Shown piece after piece: positions 1 to 48,808 of a stretch of 64,000 nucleotides of DNA. Source of the DNA: Corticium candelabrum (Eukaryota > Porifera > Homoscleromorpha > Homosclerophorida > Plakinidae); assembly GCF_963422355.1 (NCBI RefSeq), contig NC_085096.1, positions 7,923,959 to 7,987,958 of the forward strand. The letters run 5' to 3'. The notes below the pieces were generated by a model, which ran no database searches, was not told the origin of the DNA, and was given only the letters and a program-made list of their open reading frames with translations. Within the stretch, counting starts at the first letter, position 1, and each line of letters starts with the position of its first letter. Position numbers and translations under genes: made by a program.

Positions 1-2496
<2,496 letters not shown>

Positions 2497-2670
2497 ATGG
2501 CAGACGGAAGTTGTTCGACAGTCGTCTTAGACTCAGTCAAAGGTCAACCGCACCAACTCAAACATTTCAGTTTCTCTAGACGAGACTTCGGCAAGAAGAC
2601 CACTGTCAAAAGAGCATTTTCATCGTTCTGGTTTGACTGTAACCACACCCTCTTAATGTGCTATTCTTGA
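2497..2670 (+). pseudogene. N-terminal fragment of TTF-type zinc-finger (hAT-associated) protein
   Basis: A 57-codon frame from ATG 2497 to TGA 2668-2670. Residues about 20-45 carry the pattern KHFSFSRRDFGKKTTVKRAF followed by a Ser-Phe-Trp-Phe block. This is how the TTF-type zinc finger begins in DUF4371/hAT-dimerisation proteins (lysine-rich strip, then a W-F motif before the first Cys). The rest of the finger and the transposase-like body are missing. The frame ends in a short direct repeat containing CCACACCCTCTTA (about 2642-2685). Best read as a truncated mobile-element or domesticated TTF protein remnant. Confidence 0.5.
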
Positions 2671-3195
2671 CCACACCCTCTTAGCACATGCTAGGCTGGA
2701 CCATTTTCGAAATGCTTTCTACAGGCTTGTGTAACTACAGTAGTAATGAACAAAGCAAGTTGGCAGACAGTCATCAGTTATATTAATAATTAAATTCTTA
2801 AATGACAGTTGTTCTAATATAAATTGACCACTTCGGGTAACATTTAGGTTTCTCTTGTGGTAGGAAGATCTAGCATTGTCTTCTTGTTGTCTTAAATACA
2901 TCTGTTATTGGTGCCGGCCTTTACAGTGACATGTATAGTCATTCTGTAGCTTTAGCAGTACAGTCACTGGTTTGCTGGATGAAAATAGAGATTGTTGACA
3001 TGGATTTCTGACATTAAGAAAATGTGCACATCTCTACACCCATGGCTGTAGCGTTCAGTACTATTTTACAGTGTCAATTGGCTGCTGCCAGCAGTTGAAT
3101 GTGATTAAATGGAGAGTCTATAATGAAAAATATTGACATTAATTTGTGAATGGCCTCAATTGGTCTCTAGGGATTATGGGCTCTATCAGCTACTT

Positions 3196-3197
<2 letters not shown>

Positions 3198-3246
<49 letters not shown>

Positions 3247-3789
3247 TCAAACTGTCTGTCTGTCTGTCTGTCTGTCTGTGTTCACATTTGGCGGCCACGT
3301 CTTTTGCCTGTTCGCAACCGAAATCGGCACGCACAGGAGGTTTGCGTAAAAAATTACAAAAATTATCCACCGGGTCCCCTCTCGAGGGGTCAACCCCCCC
3401 CCCCCGTAAAATTTCTTGATGACGCAAATGCTACAGATTCCAGTTCATTCGAACATGCGCCCACACCAGTCCTGTGTAGACTGTATGCATTGTCGTTCTT
3501 TGCAAGCTTCGAGCAATCGAATATCTCTTGCCGACGAAACTTACTCTTCTAACGCTTTTGTTTCTCTCCAAATTCTGATTGCATTTGCACCGAATCCAAC
3601 CTACACGTTCTCTTCAGCAAGCGCTACACGGGGAGTGTGTCAATTTCGATCGAAACAAGCACGAAGAGCAAGATTCGAATTCATTCAGCACATCCGGGAC
3701 CTCGCAACAAAGATTGCACGTGACATGTCCACAGACCTATCTTTACACTACAGTATCTTGCCCGTATGAAGGACGGGCCATGTATACTA

Positions 3790-3790
<1 letters not shown>
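3198..3790 (+). mobile_element. Non-autonomous Helitron-like element
   Basis: The 3' end shows the Helitron signature: hairpin GCCCGT at 3760-3765 paired with ACGGGC at 3773-3778, eight nucleotides, then CTAG at 3787-3790 (CTRR consensus) followed by T. Both ends abut TA microsatellites (3199-3241 and 3791-3855), which fits insertion between A and T without target duplication. Just inside the 5' end is an AAAGCTCAAACTGTCTG start followed by (CTGT)n. No Rep/helicase gene is present. The 5' terminus is less certain than the 3' one because it lies in the TA run. Confidence 0.55.

Positions 3791-3855
<65 letters not shown>
3791..3855. repeat. (TA)n microsatellite
   Basis: Pure TA dinucleotides directly after the CTAG terminus of the Helitron-like element. 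Probably the target or an expanded flank of that insertion. Confidence 0.9.
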
Positions 3856-3857
<2 letters not shown>

Positions 3858-3859
3858 AC

Positions 3860-4960
3860 AGAGGTTTTTTCATGCACCAGAACCAAAGACAGACCTTGAG
3901 GTTTGGTGTAATGTAGCTGATGTTTATTGCGACAGATGTATACTTCTACATTGGAGACATTCACACTAGTTTTGTTAATTCAGCTCTGACCACAAGTGGA
4001 AAGTAGGACACTATTCTTATGCTAAGTTGACATAAAAATTGCAAAATTGGCGGCAAGTGCAGTATGATAGAAATAACTAATCTAATAACAAACCACGTTG
4101 TTTGGTTATACTAAAACTAAAGCTAAAATTCAGAAAACCAATTGTTTTAATTTTGGTTAACCAAAACCAAAACTAATACCAAAATCACACAAAATTGTAC
4201 TAAAACTAAAACTAAAATATCCTGATTTAATTTTAGTATTAGACGAGGACGAGGGTAGACAAAGTAGACGAACTGCATGATGCAGTACAAATCTGGCTAG
4301 GTCAGAAATCTGCTTTTCCATCCCTAAGTCAACTAGCAACTGAGATTTTATCAATCCCTGCTTCCTCAGCTCCACAGCCTCTCTTCACACACAAGAACTC
4401 GCGGTAGACTATCTGACTACCGTTTAGAGAGAGATGTTGTTTTAACTCAAAAAGGACTTAATCTGTCTGTGAATCTTGCCTATATCTGCCAATAAAATTA
4501 AATGAATCAAAGTAAAAGTGAACATGTTATAACCTGTCTTTTAGGCAATGCGTTACAAAAAGCAAGACAATAGAGGTTGATTTTGGCTTAATGTACTTAT
4601 TCAGTGTTATGGCATTAGCCCGTCTACTATGAAACATTTGGCATGAAGTGCTTGTTAACACTCACACACATTATCATGCATGCACGATACCTACATGGTG
4701 CACCTGTTCTCAGATTAGTAGCAACAACATGCACGGAGTTTACGCAGATATAACTAAAACTAAAATTAGGGCAAAAAATTTACCAAAACTAAAATATGAC
4801 GTAATACCAAACAGCTGGGCTAAAAACCTTGTAAAATGAGTTGTTACAACCCACATAGCACAGCAGAGGCAGGTTGTAATGTTTACCTTATGTGCATGCG
4901 CTATAAAGGGTACCGTAAGTGGTACCATTGTCATCATTGTTCTCCACACGAAACTCACCA
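3860..4960. other. AT-rich non-coding stretch with CTAAAA-type simple repeats
   Basis: Dispersed CTAAAACTAAAA and CCAAAACCAAAACTAA motifs at about 4100-4240 and 4750-4800 give low-complexity sequence. No coding region recognised. Confidence 0.5.
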
Positions 4961-4962
4961 TA

Positions 4963-5171
4963 CTGTAAATTTAGAAATTTTGGTTCTCATGAAATTTTAG
5001 TTATGTACTATAATAACATGAATACTAAAATTTATCGTAAATTTGTAAATAGATACACTTGAATTTGGCTACAGTACAGTACCATTGTCTCGTAAGAAAA
5101 TAACACGTGTACGAACTACATTATGCCAGAAGTACTAAATTTTTTTAATACAAAATTTTCTGGATTTACAG
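4963..5171. mobile_element. 209-bp TA-flanked MITE (Tc1/mariner type)
   Basis: Terminal inverted repeats CTGTAAAT... and ...GGATTTACAG are flanked on both sides by TA (4961-4962 and 5172-5173). The interior is AT-rich and non-coding. The ends match those of the 737-bp element at 37259-37995, so the two belong to one family. Confidence 0.7.
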
Positions 5172-5670
5172 TATCTGAAATCATCAGAACGAGTGAGTAG
5201 TAATTACCATCAAACATTGGAACTGAAAAATAAGAGCTGCATAAACTTACTGGTGCCACAAAGACTCCAGAGGCAAGAAAGGCAAGGTTTGGGATGCTTT
5301 GGCATACAAGGCGTGATGTGCAACTGTATTCTTGGTAGCCGATAGACACATTACAGCCCTGTTTGTCTTGAAAACTGTTAGGCAACCTGATTTTTGCTTC
5401 TGTGAACATTTTTTGGCCATGCTACTGTCTTTGGAGACGTGACAGTGTAGACAACTCGATCAGACTAAGAAGGCACAGCCAGCATAATTCATTTTCTGCA
5501 GTTCACGGTCTTGTGATCATGGCTGTTACTTTCTTGGCAGGTTTATTGGCATGTTATTGGAAGAGTTTGAGCTAGCAAAGAACGTGCATGCAGTTTAGAA
5601 ACATATTGTGGTCCAGAAAATGCGTAGGTGTCTGATGTCATCAGAAATAGTACTTGATGCATTACAGTGT

Positions 5671-6470
5671 ATAATGAAAGGGAGCACTACAGTGCTGAAC
5701 CCTTGGCGTCGAGAAATTGACCCCTTTCCAGACCTCTCAACGTTTCTTCTCACCACATTGTGAGACTGTCTGTTGTAAACGACCACGCCTAATAAACGTG
5801 TCCAAACTAGGCATGGTTAACAGCTTAGTGTTGGTCTCGTGTTATGTTTTGTGTGACAAGGCTTCACCTCAAACATCCAAACGTCACTTTTACTGAAGGT
5901 GGATACCCCAGATACCCCAGATACAGCCGTATATAGAGTCTAGTTTAAAGAATCTGCTATGTCTGGAAAGACGGGGCTAACAGGTCTGTGCAAAGCGACT
6001 GTCCGAGTGTCCCGTGGTTGGGCTTGTCGGGAGAAAGGACTGGTAATCGTGAGAATTTGGCACAAATTGTGAAATAGTAAGACATGCCCGTAGATCATGA
6101 ATCTCACAACGAAATCTTGAGAGTTGAGAGGTCTGCCTTTCCAGTTTCAGGTAGACTACTTTGATTATACAGTAGAATTAGCAATTTGCTTCCAAACTCA
6201 CTGCAAACTTACCTATGCGTGTGTTTCTAGAACACCCAACGATTGATTTTAGCCACAACAACGAGGCACAGGTACGCACTCCAATCGCGACAATGCTTAG
6301 GACCAACAAGCTCCAACAACCATATGTCGAGATTACATGAGTGATAACAGTGAACACACGCTATACATTCCAAAGTTTACATGGTCATTTCTGTCGAGTT
6401 GGTATTTTTGTCAAGTTGGTTGTTTGCCACTTCCGATAAGACGACTACTATAACCCTCGCTACACCTAGG
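5671..6470. repeat. Dispersed repeat R1 copy A, split by a MITE
   Basis: The sequences 5671-5728 and 6136-6470 match 23050-23805 in order and orientation, starting ATAATGAAAGGGAGCACTA and ending near CTACxCCTAGxGTT. Relative to copy B, this copy is interrupted at 5729-6135 by a separate inverted-repeat element. No protein recognised. Confidence 0.7.
5729..6135. mobile_element. 407-bp MITE inside repeat R1, 6-bp TSD CCTTTC
   Basis: The ends CAGACCTCTCAAC... and ...GTTGAGAGGTCTG are inverted repeats. CCTTTC lies directly outside on both sides (5723-5728 and 6136-6141). Comparison with the uninterrupted repeat copy at 23050 shows this block is extra. Superfamily not assigned; the CAG ends would suit a hAT-like element, but 6 bp is short for hAT. 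Confidence 0.65.
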
Positions 6471-7018
6471 GTTAATGATCTTTATGCAATGGCTAGACAA
6501 TGAATGCACTATAAATCGTATGCATGGACAACCAAATGCAGTGTGTGGGGGCATGTGCCGTATGAGCACTTGTTTTGAGGTGTTTCAATGTGTGTCTGCA
6601 TGTCTGTAAACATTCGTGAACAGTTTAATTAACATATCAATATAAAATTTTTAGAATATGAAGATCTTGCCAGAATCTTGGACTAGTTCTAAAATTGACA
6701 TTCAGGATTGACAAATTGATTAGTAAATTAACAAATCTATTTAATTAATCCATCTGTTGCCATTGAAGTTTTAAGATCAGACAATTATGAGAATATCACA
6801 ACGTTAAGCAAGCTACCCTGATCCAACTCAGAACAGCACACTTGACGATTGTCACACAGGGTGTAGTTACCAAGTTTTGGTATCCATAATTGCATCTAGA
6901 TAGAAAACTACATTGTATATTATCAATTCATTGTACATTATACTGGATATACTGATCAAGGTAGATACCATGCATATTTTAGGAACTTTACATTGCTAAT
7001 CTCCATCTTTAATCATAG

Positions 7019-28733
<21,715 letters not shown>

Positions 28734-29757
28734 GCAAGACATTTTAATGGTTTGTTAACTGTTGCTCGGGTTGATAACTTACTGTTACGTGTAAGTTAGC
28801 ACATGAATTTTGTTATGGTGTCGAGCAGGGCAGTGGTAGTAGCTAGCACATGTATTCTATGTTTGATTAATCGAGTAGAATTGTTATGGTTATTGCTGAC
28901 GGTCTTATACGTATAGCATGTTTTAAGATGAGAGCGATGCAATGTGGATAGTGCATCACAAGATCAACTGAACTGTAATGGTCAGCTTCATTTTTATCGA
29001 AATGTTTGTTCAAAAGCATATTAGACTACAATGTACATACAACTGCTGTGTGATGAATCAGTGTGTGAACTCACTCGTATGTTGAATTCTTTTGTTTCAT
29101 AAATTAATCTAAATTTCAATTTTTTAATTTTTATATTCACAGATTTTGAATATTGAGAACCAAATTTTCACTATTTTTGCCAATTTTGTAGCTTATAATT
29201 TTTTGTGTTGTAATTTAATTACTAAATTACATAGTGTCAAGAAACTTGTTATTAAATACGGCTTTTTATGCAGTTTTGGTAAAGTGTAGGAGTAGATGTC
29301 ATTTAGATGACGTCATTCATTGCTGACACAGGCGCCATGATGAATGGTTGCCGTGTGGTTGCCACGCGCTCAGAAAGTGAGATGTCTACCTTGTCAATCT
29401 GTGCTCTACTTGTTCCACACGTCTGCTAATATTTATCGACAGCACTAGCCTTTCGAAAATCTGATATAACGACAGTTCTACGGAGACGGCAAGACGTTAC
29501 GGTATGGCATGACGTCACAGCTCGTGATTGAAATGGCGCCATCGCCGTTTCTCTTCTTCGGAGTTTGTTGAAGACAAAAGTTGCTATAATTAGGCAATTT
29601 GATGGTATTGATAGGTGTTTGATATGGTGGTTGTTCTTTCTCATTCTCTCAGAATGTGAATGCTAACCCCTAGGGGTACGGGCAGCCCCAGTCACTGGGG
29701 GTCAGTAGGCTAGTGCGCGTGTGCCCAGTGTGTTCCCGCTTTTATCAATTTCACGCT
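28734..29757. other. Gq-ANP32 intergenic region
   Basis: About 1 kb holding the Gq 3'-UTR and the ANP32 promoter and 5'-UTR. 29060-29240 is AT-rich with several AATAAA-like signals. The two genes are in tandem on the + strand. Confidence 0.5.
29308..29517. promoter_or_regulatory. Two perfect CRE (TGACGTCA) sites upstream of ANP32
   Basis: The palindrome TGACGTCA occurs at 29308-29315 and 29510-29517, about 450 and 240 bp before the ANP32 ATG, with GC-rich CGCCAT motifs nearby. The site is bound by CREB/ATF bZIP factors in animals. Function here is inferred from position only. Confidence 0.45.
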
Positions 29758-42863
<13,106 letters not shown>

Positions 42864-43049
42864 AGGGGTGAAAGATAGATGATGCGTGAACTGTTTGTTA
42901 GTTGGTTGATACGTTCTTTTGCTGTTCCACTACGTGGGGTACTTGTGAATATCAGCGACGCCGGAGTGTTTGTTCTAGCGCGGGTGTTGTGCGTGCATAG
43001 ACATAGATACAACAGTAGATTGAATGTGAAAGCCTGCAATTCTGTCTGC

Positions 43050-43520
43050 ATGTCTTGGGGTTGCTTCTGTTGGAAATATCGTTGCTGGTGTAAGTATCTT
43101 TCCTGGCTTCCATGATTTGTCCGGACCCCTGTAGTTCGATCCTAACCCAGACATCTTCTCCAGTGACAAACTCTTTGACCTCAATACCTTTGAATGCAGT
43201 TGCTGCTTTACCTGCTTGTCTGAAACCGTCTCAGCGACTATGGGTTTCAGTAAAAACGATTGTGTCCTCAGCTTCTTAATTATTTTCAAAAGCAAGTCAC
43301 TTGGTTACATCAGTGGTAGAATGTGGTATCAATCTAAAACTCAGAAGAAATCAAGCCAGTATTAAGTTAATGATAATGCACCTGTCTCTTCCTAGTCTTC
43401 AAAGGTGACTTGAATGTATGGACTAATCGCTCGACTTGTTCATTGCTAGCTGGATGGTATGGATCAAGCAAGACTCTGATTGGCTTAGAAGGCTATTTTC
43501 GAATCATTTGGTGAAGTTCG
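43050..43520 (-). pseudogene. Ty3/gypsy integrase C-terminal remnant
   Basis: - strand. 43455-43385 encodes DPYHPASNEQVERLVHTFK, the conserved segment around the catalytic Glu of gypsy integrases. After frame changes, 43295-43080 shows KPIVAETVSD..., then YRGPDKSWKPGKIL, the GPF/GPY-like C-terminal domain. It lies just outside the left LTR remnant of the old + strand gypsy, so it is an independent, older copy. Confidence 0.65.
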
Positions 43521-43564
43521 CGCGCTCTCTGGTCTGGAAGTTCGAGGCTAAGTATATCTTTTGT

Positions 43565-43653
43565 AGTAGAGCGCAGTAACTGTTAGCAATACGGTGTCTT
43601 TCTTTTGGCCTCTTGACTCCATGTACATACAATTGTATCAGCCTCTCGTTACA
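43565..43653 (+). repeat. Left LTR remnant of old gypsy element
   Basis: Homologous at its 3' part to 60375-60453, ending ...TCAGCCTCTCGTTACA, followed two bases later by TGGCG. Confidence 0.6.
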
Positions 43654-43739
43654 TTTGGCGGAGAACTGTTTTGTTAATTCGTCTTGTCTAGGGTTTACGT
43701 TTGTCTGAGGGTATGGCGTGCGATCTCTGCCAAAACTCC

Positions 43740-44100
43740 TACAACGCAAACAGACTGCGGTAGTACAACGCAAACAGACTGCGGTAGCACAACGCAAACA
43801 GACTTCGGTTGCACAACGCAAACAGACTTCGGTTGCACAACGCAAACAGACTGCGGTAGCACAACGCAAACAGACTTCGGTTGCACAACGCAAACAGACT
43901 TCGGTTGCACAACGCAAACAGACTGCGGTAACACAACGCAAACAGACGTCTGTGTAGCACAACGCAAACAGACGTCGGTTGCACAACGCAAACAGACTTC
44001 AGTAGCACAACGCAAACAGACGTCTGTGTAGCACAGCGCAAACAGACGTCGATAACATGCACAACGCAAACAGAAGTCGATAGCACAACGCAAACAGTAG
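43740..44100 (+). repeat. 24-bp minisatellite, left arm
   Basis: About 14-15 units of ACAACGCAAACAGAC plus a variable 9-mer (TTCGGTTGC, TGCGGTAGC, GTCTGTGTAGC and others). Confidence 0.92.
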
Positions 44101-44944
44101 AAGTTGCCGAAGTTCATTTCTTTTGCCCGGTCAATGCGTATTTATGATAAAATGATAGTGACGCATAGTCACTCTAGAGAACAAGTCTAGAAACATTTGA
44201 GAAAATGATGGGTATGTAGGGATGGGTATGTGAGTGAGGCGCTACATAGTCTGGCTGACAAAAGTGAAATGTGACGCGTTTCCTAGACGACCTAAATTCT
44301 GAGACTAGTGTCAGCGTTAGTAGTCTGGCTACAATTCGGACCGTTTACATTCTAGTGTTCTCGGTTCTGAGATTTTTTACTGAGTTATAAGAAATCTGGA
44401 TAGGACGCGTTTGGATACTTTGAATGGGCGGCCATTTTAGGTTCTTCGCACCATGATAGATTGGGAAGGCCCGCACTCTCTGATAGATTGGGTGACCACA
44501 GCCATGTCGACATGGCAAACATGACATCACCTGTTGATGGTCAAAGCAGCAGGATGTACGCATTGACCCTCTAGCAGACAGTGATTCATTTGGCATCGAT
44601 ATCTATTTGACAATGAAGGATATTGCCTTATCTCAAATAAGAGATCTTTGAATAGAATTTCGCTTAGTATTGAGTTGTCATGAAATTTGACTAGCAAATG
44701 ATTTTCCCTACGTAGGAAAAATCATACCCTGCAACTCTGTAAACTTACGCTGTATCCTGCAGAGTTAATTAATCTTCTTTACCACCAATAACTTGCATGT
44801 GCAATCAACTCTTCTCTATATGGGTACGTACTAGACTCAGGTGGTGTCTACTTGAGGTCGAACGGAAGCTCAACGTTGTCCACAGTGTACTGCAAGGTCT
44901 GCAGGCTCTAGAGCATGCGTATGAGTAAGCAACTGCATGCGTGT

Positions 44945-45203
44945 TGTTTGCGTTGTGCAACCGACGTCTGTTTGCGTTGTGCTACACAGACGTCTGTTTG
45001 CGTTGTACTAGCGCAGTCTGTTTGCGTTGTGCAACCGAAGTCTGTTTGCGCTGTACTAGCGCAGTCTGTTTGCGCTGTACTAGCGCAGTCTGTTTGCGTT
45101 GTGCAACCGCAGTCTGTTTGCGTTGTGCTACCGAAGTCTGTTTGGCGTTGTACGTGCAACCGACGTCTGTTTGCGTTGTGCTACCGACGTCTGTTTGCGT
45201 TGT
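44945..45203 (-). repeat. 24-bp minisatellite, right arm (inverted)
   Basis: About 11 units in opposite orientation, carrying the same variable 9-mers in a different order. Confidence 0.92.
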
Positions 45204-45254
45204 GGGAGTTTTGGCAGAGATCGCACGCCATACTGAGGTCTAAGTTTTTAGCTA

Positions 45255-46402
45255 TGCCGAAGTTGAGAAGCCGCAAAGGTCATGCTCGTTCACCGTCTGT
45301 TCGTTCTGTCAGTCCTGAACCCACTAATGGCCACGATACGGATGAGTCTGTTCGTCCTTTGATGGTCTCATACTAAGCAGTTCAGCTAGATAAATTCTGG
45401 GGAGGTGACGTTGAACACCTGTAGCTCGACAGTTGGCTGTTTCGTGTTCAAGCTGTCTCTGATCTGGAACGTTGGACACCCGCCCATCGTTTACAACACG
45501 CCACTGTCGCACTCACTGGACCTGCTCGTGTCGAGTATGGGACAGATTCGAAGGCTTACTGCGCAATCAGTTGGGCTCAAAAATTCTGCACGCGATAATT
45601 ATATTCTAGGCGCAAGCGGATGTCTGTTCGCACGAAAATGTGTCTATACGTTTTGCTCTCGATTTCGTCGCTCAATATAGCTGATGTTGCAGTAACTGTT
45701 GATTTTAAATAGAGTAGTTAATTCAGTCAGTCGTATTTGTGTTCTTCTTACGGTCTCCCACGCTTCAACCGATATTTTAGACCCGACAACCAGGCCATGC
45801 ATCACAGGTACCTTTGGTTTTGCTGACAGCGATTGTCGACGTCGTTTTAAACAATGATGCACCTCCGTCTTGTTCTAGCTCTGTCGTTAGAGCTCGTCTG
45901 CTTTGATTAAGACCGCCCCTCGTCTTCACAACTGCCTCAACTGAACGCGCTTCTTGACAGTTAGTCCGACGTGTTGGCGCGGCATTTGGACGATTTAGGT
46001 CGTACTAGTCTGTTGACACATCACATCGACGACCCGCCCATTAACGTGCCGCCTTAGTGTCTACTGCCTTTGACCAGAGATGAAGTAGAACGAAAAATCG
46101 ACATCATGATGCACAGGTGCATGTTGTTCGCCCATCCAGTTCACCTTGGGCTAGTCCGGTAGTGCTTGTAGATAGAGCAGACGGCAGTAAACGTTTCGGT
46201 GTTGACTATCGACGAGTAAATAGTTTAATGCATGTACACGTACGGGGATTGAACATCCGGGAATGACGAAAGCGCGGCGAGACTGGTTACGAGTCTGTGT
46301 TGACGATACCTTGGATCTTCTTTCTCAGAAACAGTTCTTTTCTACCCTTGATCTTAGGTCGGGTACACTAGCAGCTTTTTGTCGCCCCTGATGACTGTTA
46401 CA
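45255..46402 (+). pseudogene. Old gypsy gag and 5' RT part
   Basis: Gag begins MPKLRSRKGHARSPS at 45255; the capsid part LDKFWGGD..DSWLFRVQAVSDLE..HRLQHATVALTGPA follows with stops. 45965-46120 encodes the pre-RT block DDLGRTS..HHIDDPPINVPP..LPLTRDEVERKID; then about 46130-46205 in shifted frames the RT finger (SSPWASPVVLVDRADGS, then VDYRRVN). 46295-46400 encodes DDTLDLLSQKQFFSTLDLRSG and the start of the APDDCYR strand, where it stops abruptly at the inserted block. Confidence 0.8.
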
Positions 46403-47912
46403 GACATTGAGAAAACAAACAATATGAGTGGTTCAGACACAAAGTTAGTAGCAATTTCTCGGCAGAGTTGGATTTGCTTGCATGAAGTAGCCACCATCCG
46501 AGGAGACGAATTGCATGAGTTCTTCTCAAACTGTGCTGTGATACAAACTGATCCACCCAGAGGTTTCTATCATCGAAAGTGTTACCAAGAATACACAAAT
46601 AAAGTCAACATTGAGCGGTTCATTCGAAAGCAGTAACCTATAGCTAGTGTGGTGCAAGATGCAACGGCTAGCCAAACAACGCTGCCTTCTCAGGAAAGAT
46701 CAAGAAGAAGCGCAATTACACCAACAAATTTGCTTTGTGCGTCATTTGCCAACGGAACTCCAGCAAACAGAAGCGGTCACAATTCCGTCTGAGTGAGTGC
46801 CAGCTGGATAGTGGTGCATCCAGACTACAAAAGGCTGCAGAGATTAAACACGACCAACGCATCAAACTCGGTTTGAGAGGAGAAGACCTTTCTGCTAAAG
46901 AAGTGAAGTATCACAAGACTTGTTACAAACGATTTACGCGGTGCGTTGATCAAGTCAAGCTTGACAAAGAAACTGAACAAGATGATAGAGATGGAGCTGA
47001 CTCTGCTGATGACGATGTAGATGAGCAGCAATGGGAAAAATTAGTCGACTTTATTAGAGTCAACATTTTGGAGAATAGACAAGTTTATAAATCTAAGGAT
47101 TTAGTAAAAGACATGGTGTTCATAACTGGTGGAAATGACTGTATTCGAACTGACCGTCTAAAATGTTTACTAGAACGACACTTTGCATTAATCTCACGAA
47201 AATCGCTGTCAATTTAGGCGAAGACACGTCTGCTGCGCTCCCTGGCATACACGCTTTTTCTGGCTGCGGCACGACGAGTGCCTTTGCTGGAAAAGGCAAA
47301 ACAAAGATCTTTCGCTTAGCTTCTCAAAACGACTGTTTACGTCTTGCGATGACCAGATTAGGATGCAGCTTGACTCCGACTGAAGAGTTGTTTACTGAAT
47401 GTGAGAAGTTTGTATGCCATCTTTACGGTTTGCCAACTTGTACCAGTGTCAACGAGGTTCCGTACGAGTTATTTCGCATGAAGTGCTCGAAAGCGCAGGA
47501 GATGCCACCAACTCAAGATGCTCTTCGACAGCATGTATTACGGGTTAATTACCAAAGTTTTGTACGGAAAAATGCTTTGTGCTCTATGCAGAATCTGCCT
47601 AGTCCGCACGGTCGCGGATGGATTGTTGAAACTGATAAAAACGGTTCTCACATACATGTCTGCTGGATGACACAGTTTCCTGCCCCGCTGTTGGAGCTGG
47701 TAAGCTGCAAGTGCAATGTCGGATGTACTACACAGCAATGTTCGTGTCTTCGTGCTGCTTTGTGCTGTACCGATGCATGTGGTTGCAGAAATTGCAAGAA
47801 TTCGAGCAAGCAACTAGACCTTCCTAGTCCAGTACTATTGGAAGAAGAAACTCCAGAATCAGACATTCAGACTGATGATAGCGATAATGATGACTGTAGT
47901 GATAGCGAATAA
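46379..47912 (+). pseudogene. CXC-domain mobile-type protein with internal deletion
   Basis: Three frames: 46379-46636, 46735-47217, 47163-47912. Parts: an N-terminal HRKCYQEYTN plus CVICQRNSS and KYHKTCYKRFT Cys/His-rich region; then after a jump the block LPGIHAFSGCGTTSAFAGKGK; and at 47704-47800 a Cys-rich CKCNVGCTTQQCSC..CCTDACGCRNC domain like Tesmin/CXC, then an acidic tail. This layout is that of large multi-copy proteins found in cnidarian, sponge and fish genomes. Full copies have several hundred residues between the second and third parts. The GCD-T-T motif (here GCG) resembles the FEN1/XPG-like nuclease signature; that link is my inference. The middle, presumably catalytic, is lost here. 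Confidence 0.65.
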
Positions 47913-48808
47913 GTGATCAAGCGTATGATTGCAAGCACGCGCGAATTAATTCAATTATTTTAGTCTAGTAGATCAAGTTATTTCTAGAAGCAAATTGATG
48001 CAATAAAAATTCTAAACAGATTAAATTGCAATACGAAAAATATAGATATAATGTTGTACTCGCAAAAATGCTTACTTTGATTCAGCGATACCTAATGCTG
48101 TGAAGCAACTCCAAGACTGTAGCAATCGGAAGTCCCGGATAAACCAAAAAGTTGTTGCCTTTCTATTTCTTGCATAAATGGCATGCTTCCTTTGTTGGCG
48201 CTAGTTGTAGAATTGCAGTAGTCAATTAAGTAGAGATTCTACGCCTTGAGAAACGCTCGTCAGGCAGAGCTCTAGCAGAACTGTATCTAGAGAGAGTTGC
48301 GACAACCCGTATTTTGGACGCCATTTTGACTCCAACTGCGCAACTACAATAATCTGGAAAAAATCGTATGAAACAAATGACGTTTCCATACTAGACTGAG
48401 CTGTTACCCTACTCAAGCAGAAACTTGTAGCGTAAAATCGACGTCGACTGAACGTCAGTACGTATCGCTTCTCGTTGGTCCTGGTTTCAGAAAGTAGTCG
48501 CTGAGAGATATGAAGCTTACAACAAACCGAATTACACCCTAGATTTGTTCCTCGCACCCTATGCACTCTAACAGAAACCTTCGAAGGAGAACTAGGAGAT
48601 CGGAACGTCACTTTCCAAGGACTCTTGCAGAACCTCTCGCGTTAGCCTCGGAATTCGGTTCATGTCACCCTAACTGTGCAACATGTATCCTAGACTTCTC
48701 TGTGAGCATAGTGAGACGTACAATCTTTTGAAAACGATCAATCAGTTAAAGAAATTATCAAGCGAGACTACGCAAACTACAAAAGGCAGTAAATATTCTA
48801 AGCAGTAA

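Larger units (their letters stand above)
43711..45233. mobile_element. Foldback-type element with 24-bp repeat arms, TSD TGAGG
   Basis: Ends GTATGGCGTGCGATCTCTGC (43711) and its inverse (to 45233) continue CAAAACTCC before the arms become tandem 24-bp repeats: about 14 units at 43740-44100 and about 11 inverted units at 44945-45203. The unit core is CACAACGCAAACAGACTTCGG. TGAGG directly flanks both sides (43706-43710 and 45234-45238). The 840-bp middle has no recognisable gene. Because the unit is 24 bp, all frames across it stay open (repeats like TTQTDFGC), which are not genes. Structure matches Foldback/Galileo-type elements. Confidence 0.8.

Noticed and set aside
3146..3969. Frames with Tyr-Ile repeats
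   Set aside because: Driven by TA microsatellites around the Helitron-like element.
43740..45203. Possible CRISPR array
   Set aside because: Repeat units are contiguous with no unique spacers, arms are inverted copies, and the host is an animal.
43504..45376. Several 80-160-codon frames rich in CATEVCLR or TTQTDFGC repeats
   Set aside because: All frames stay open because the 24-bp unit is a multiple of three; the same open frames occur on both strands, so they are repeat artefacts.
48222..48611. 129-codon - strand frame
   Set aside because: Overlaps the left arm of an inverted-repeat element, contains the same block as the right arm, and has no recognisable domain.
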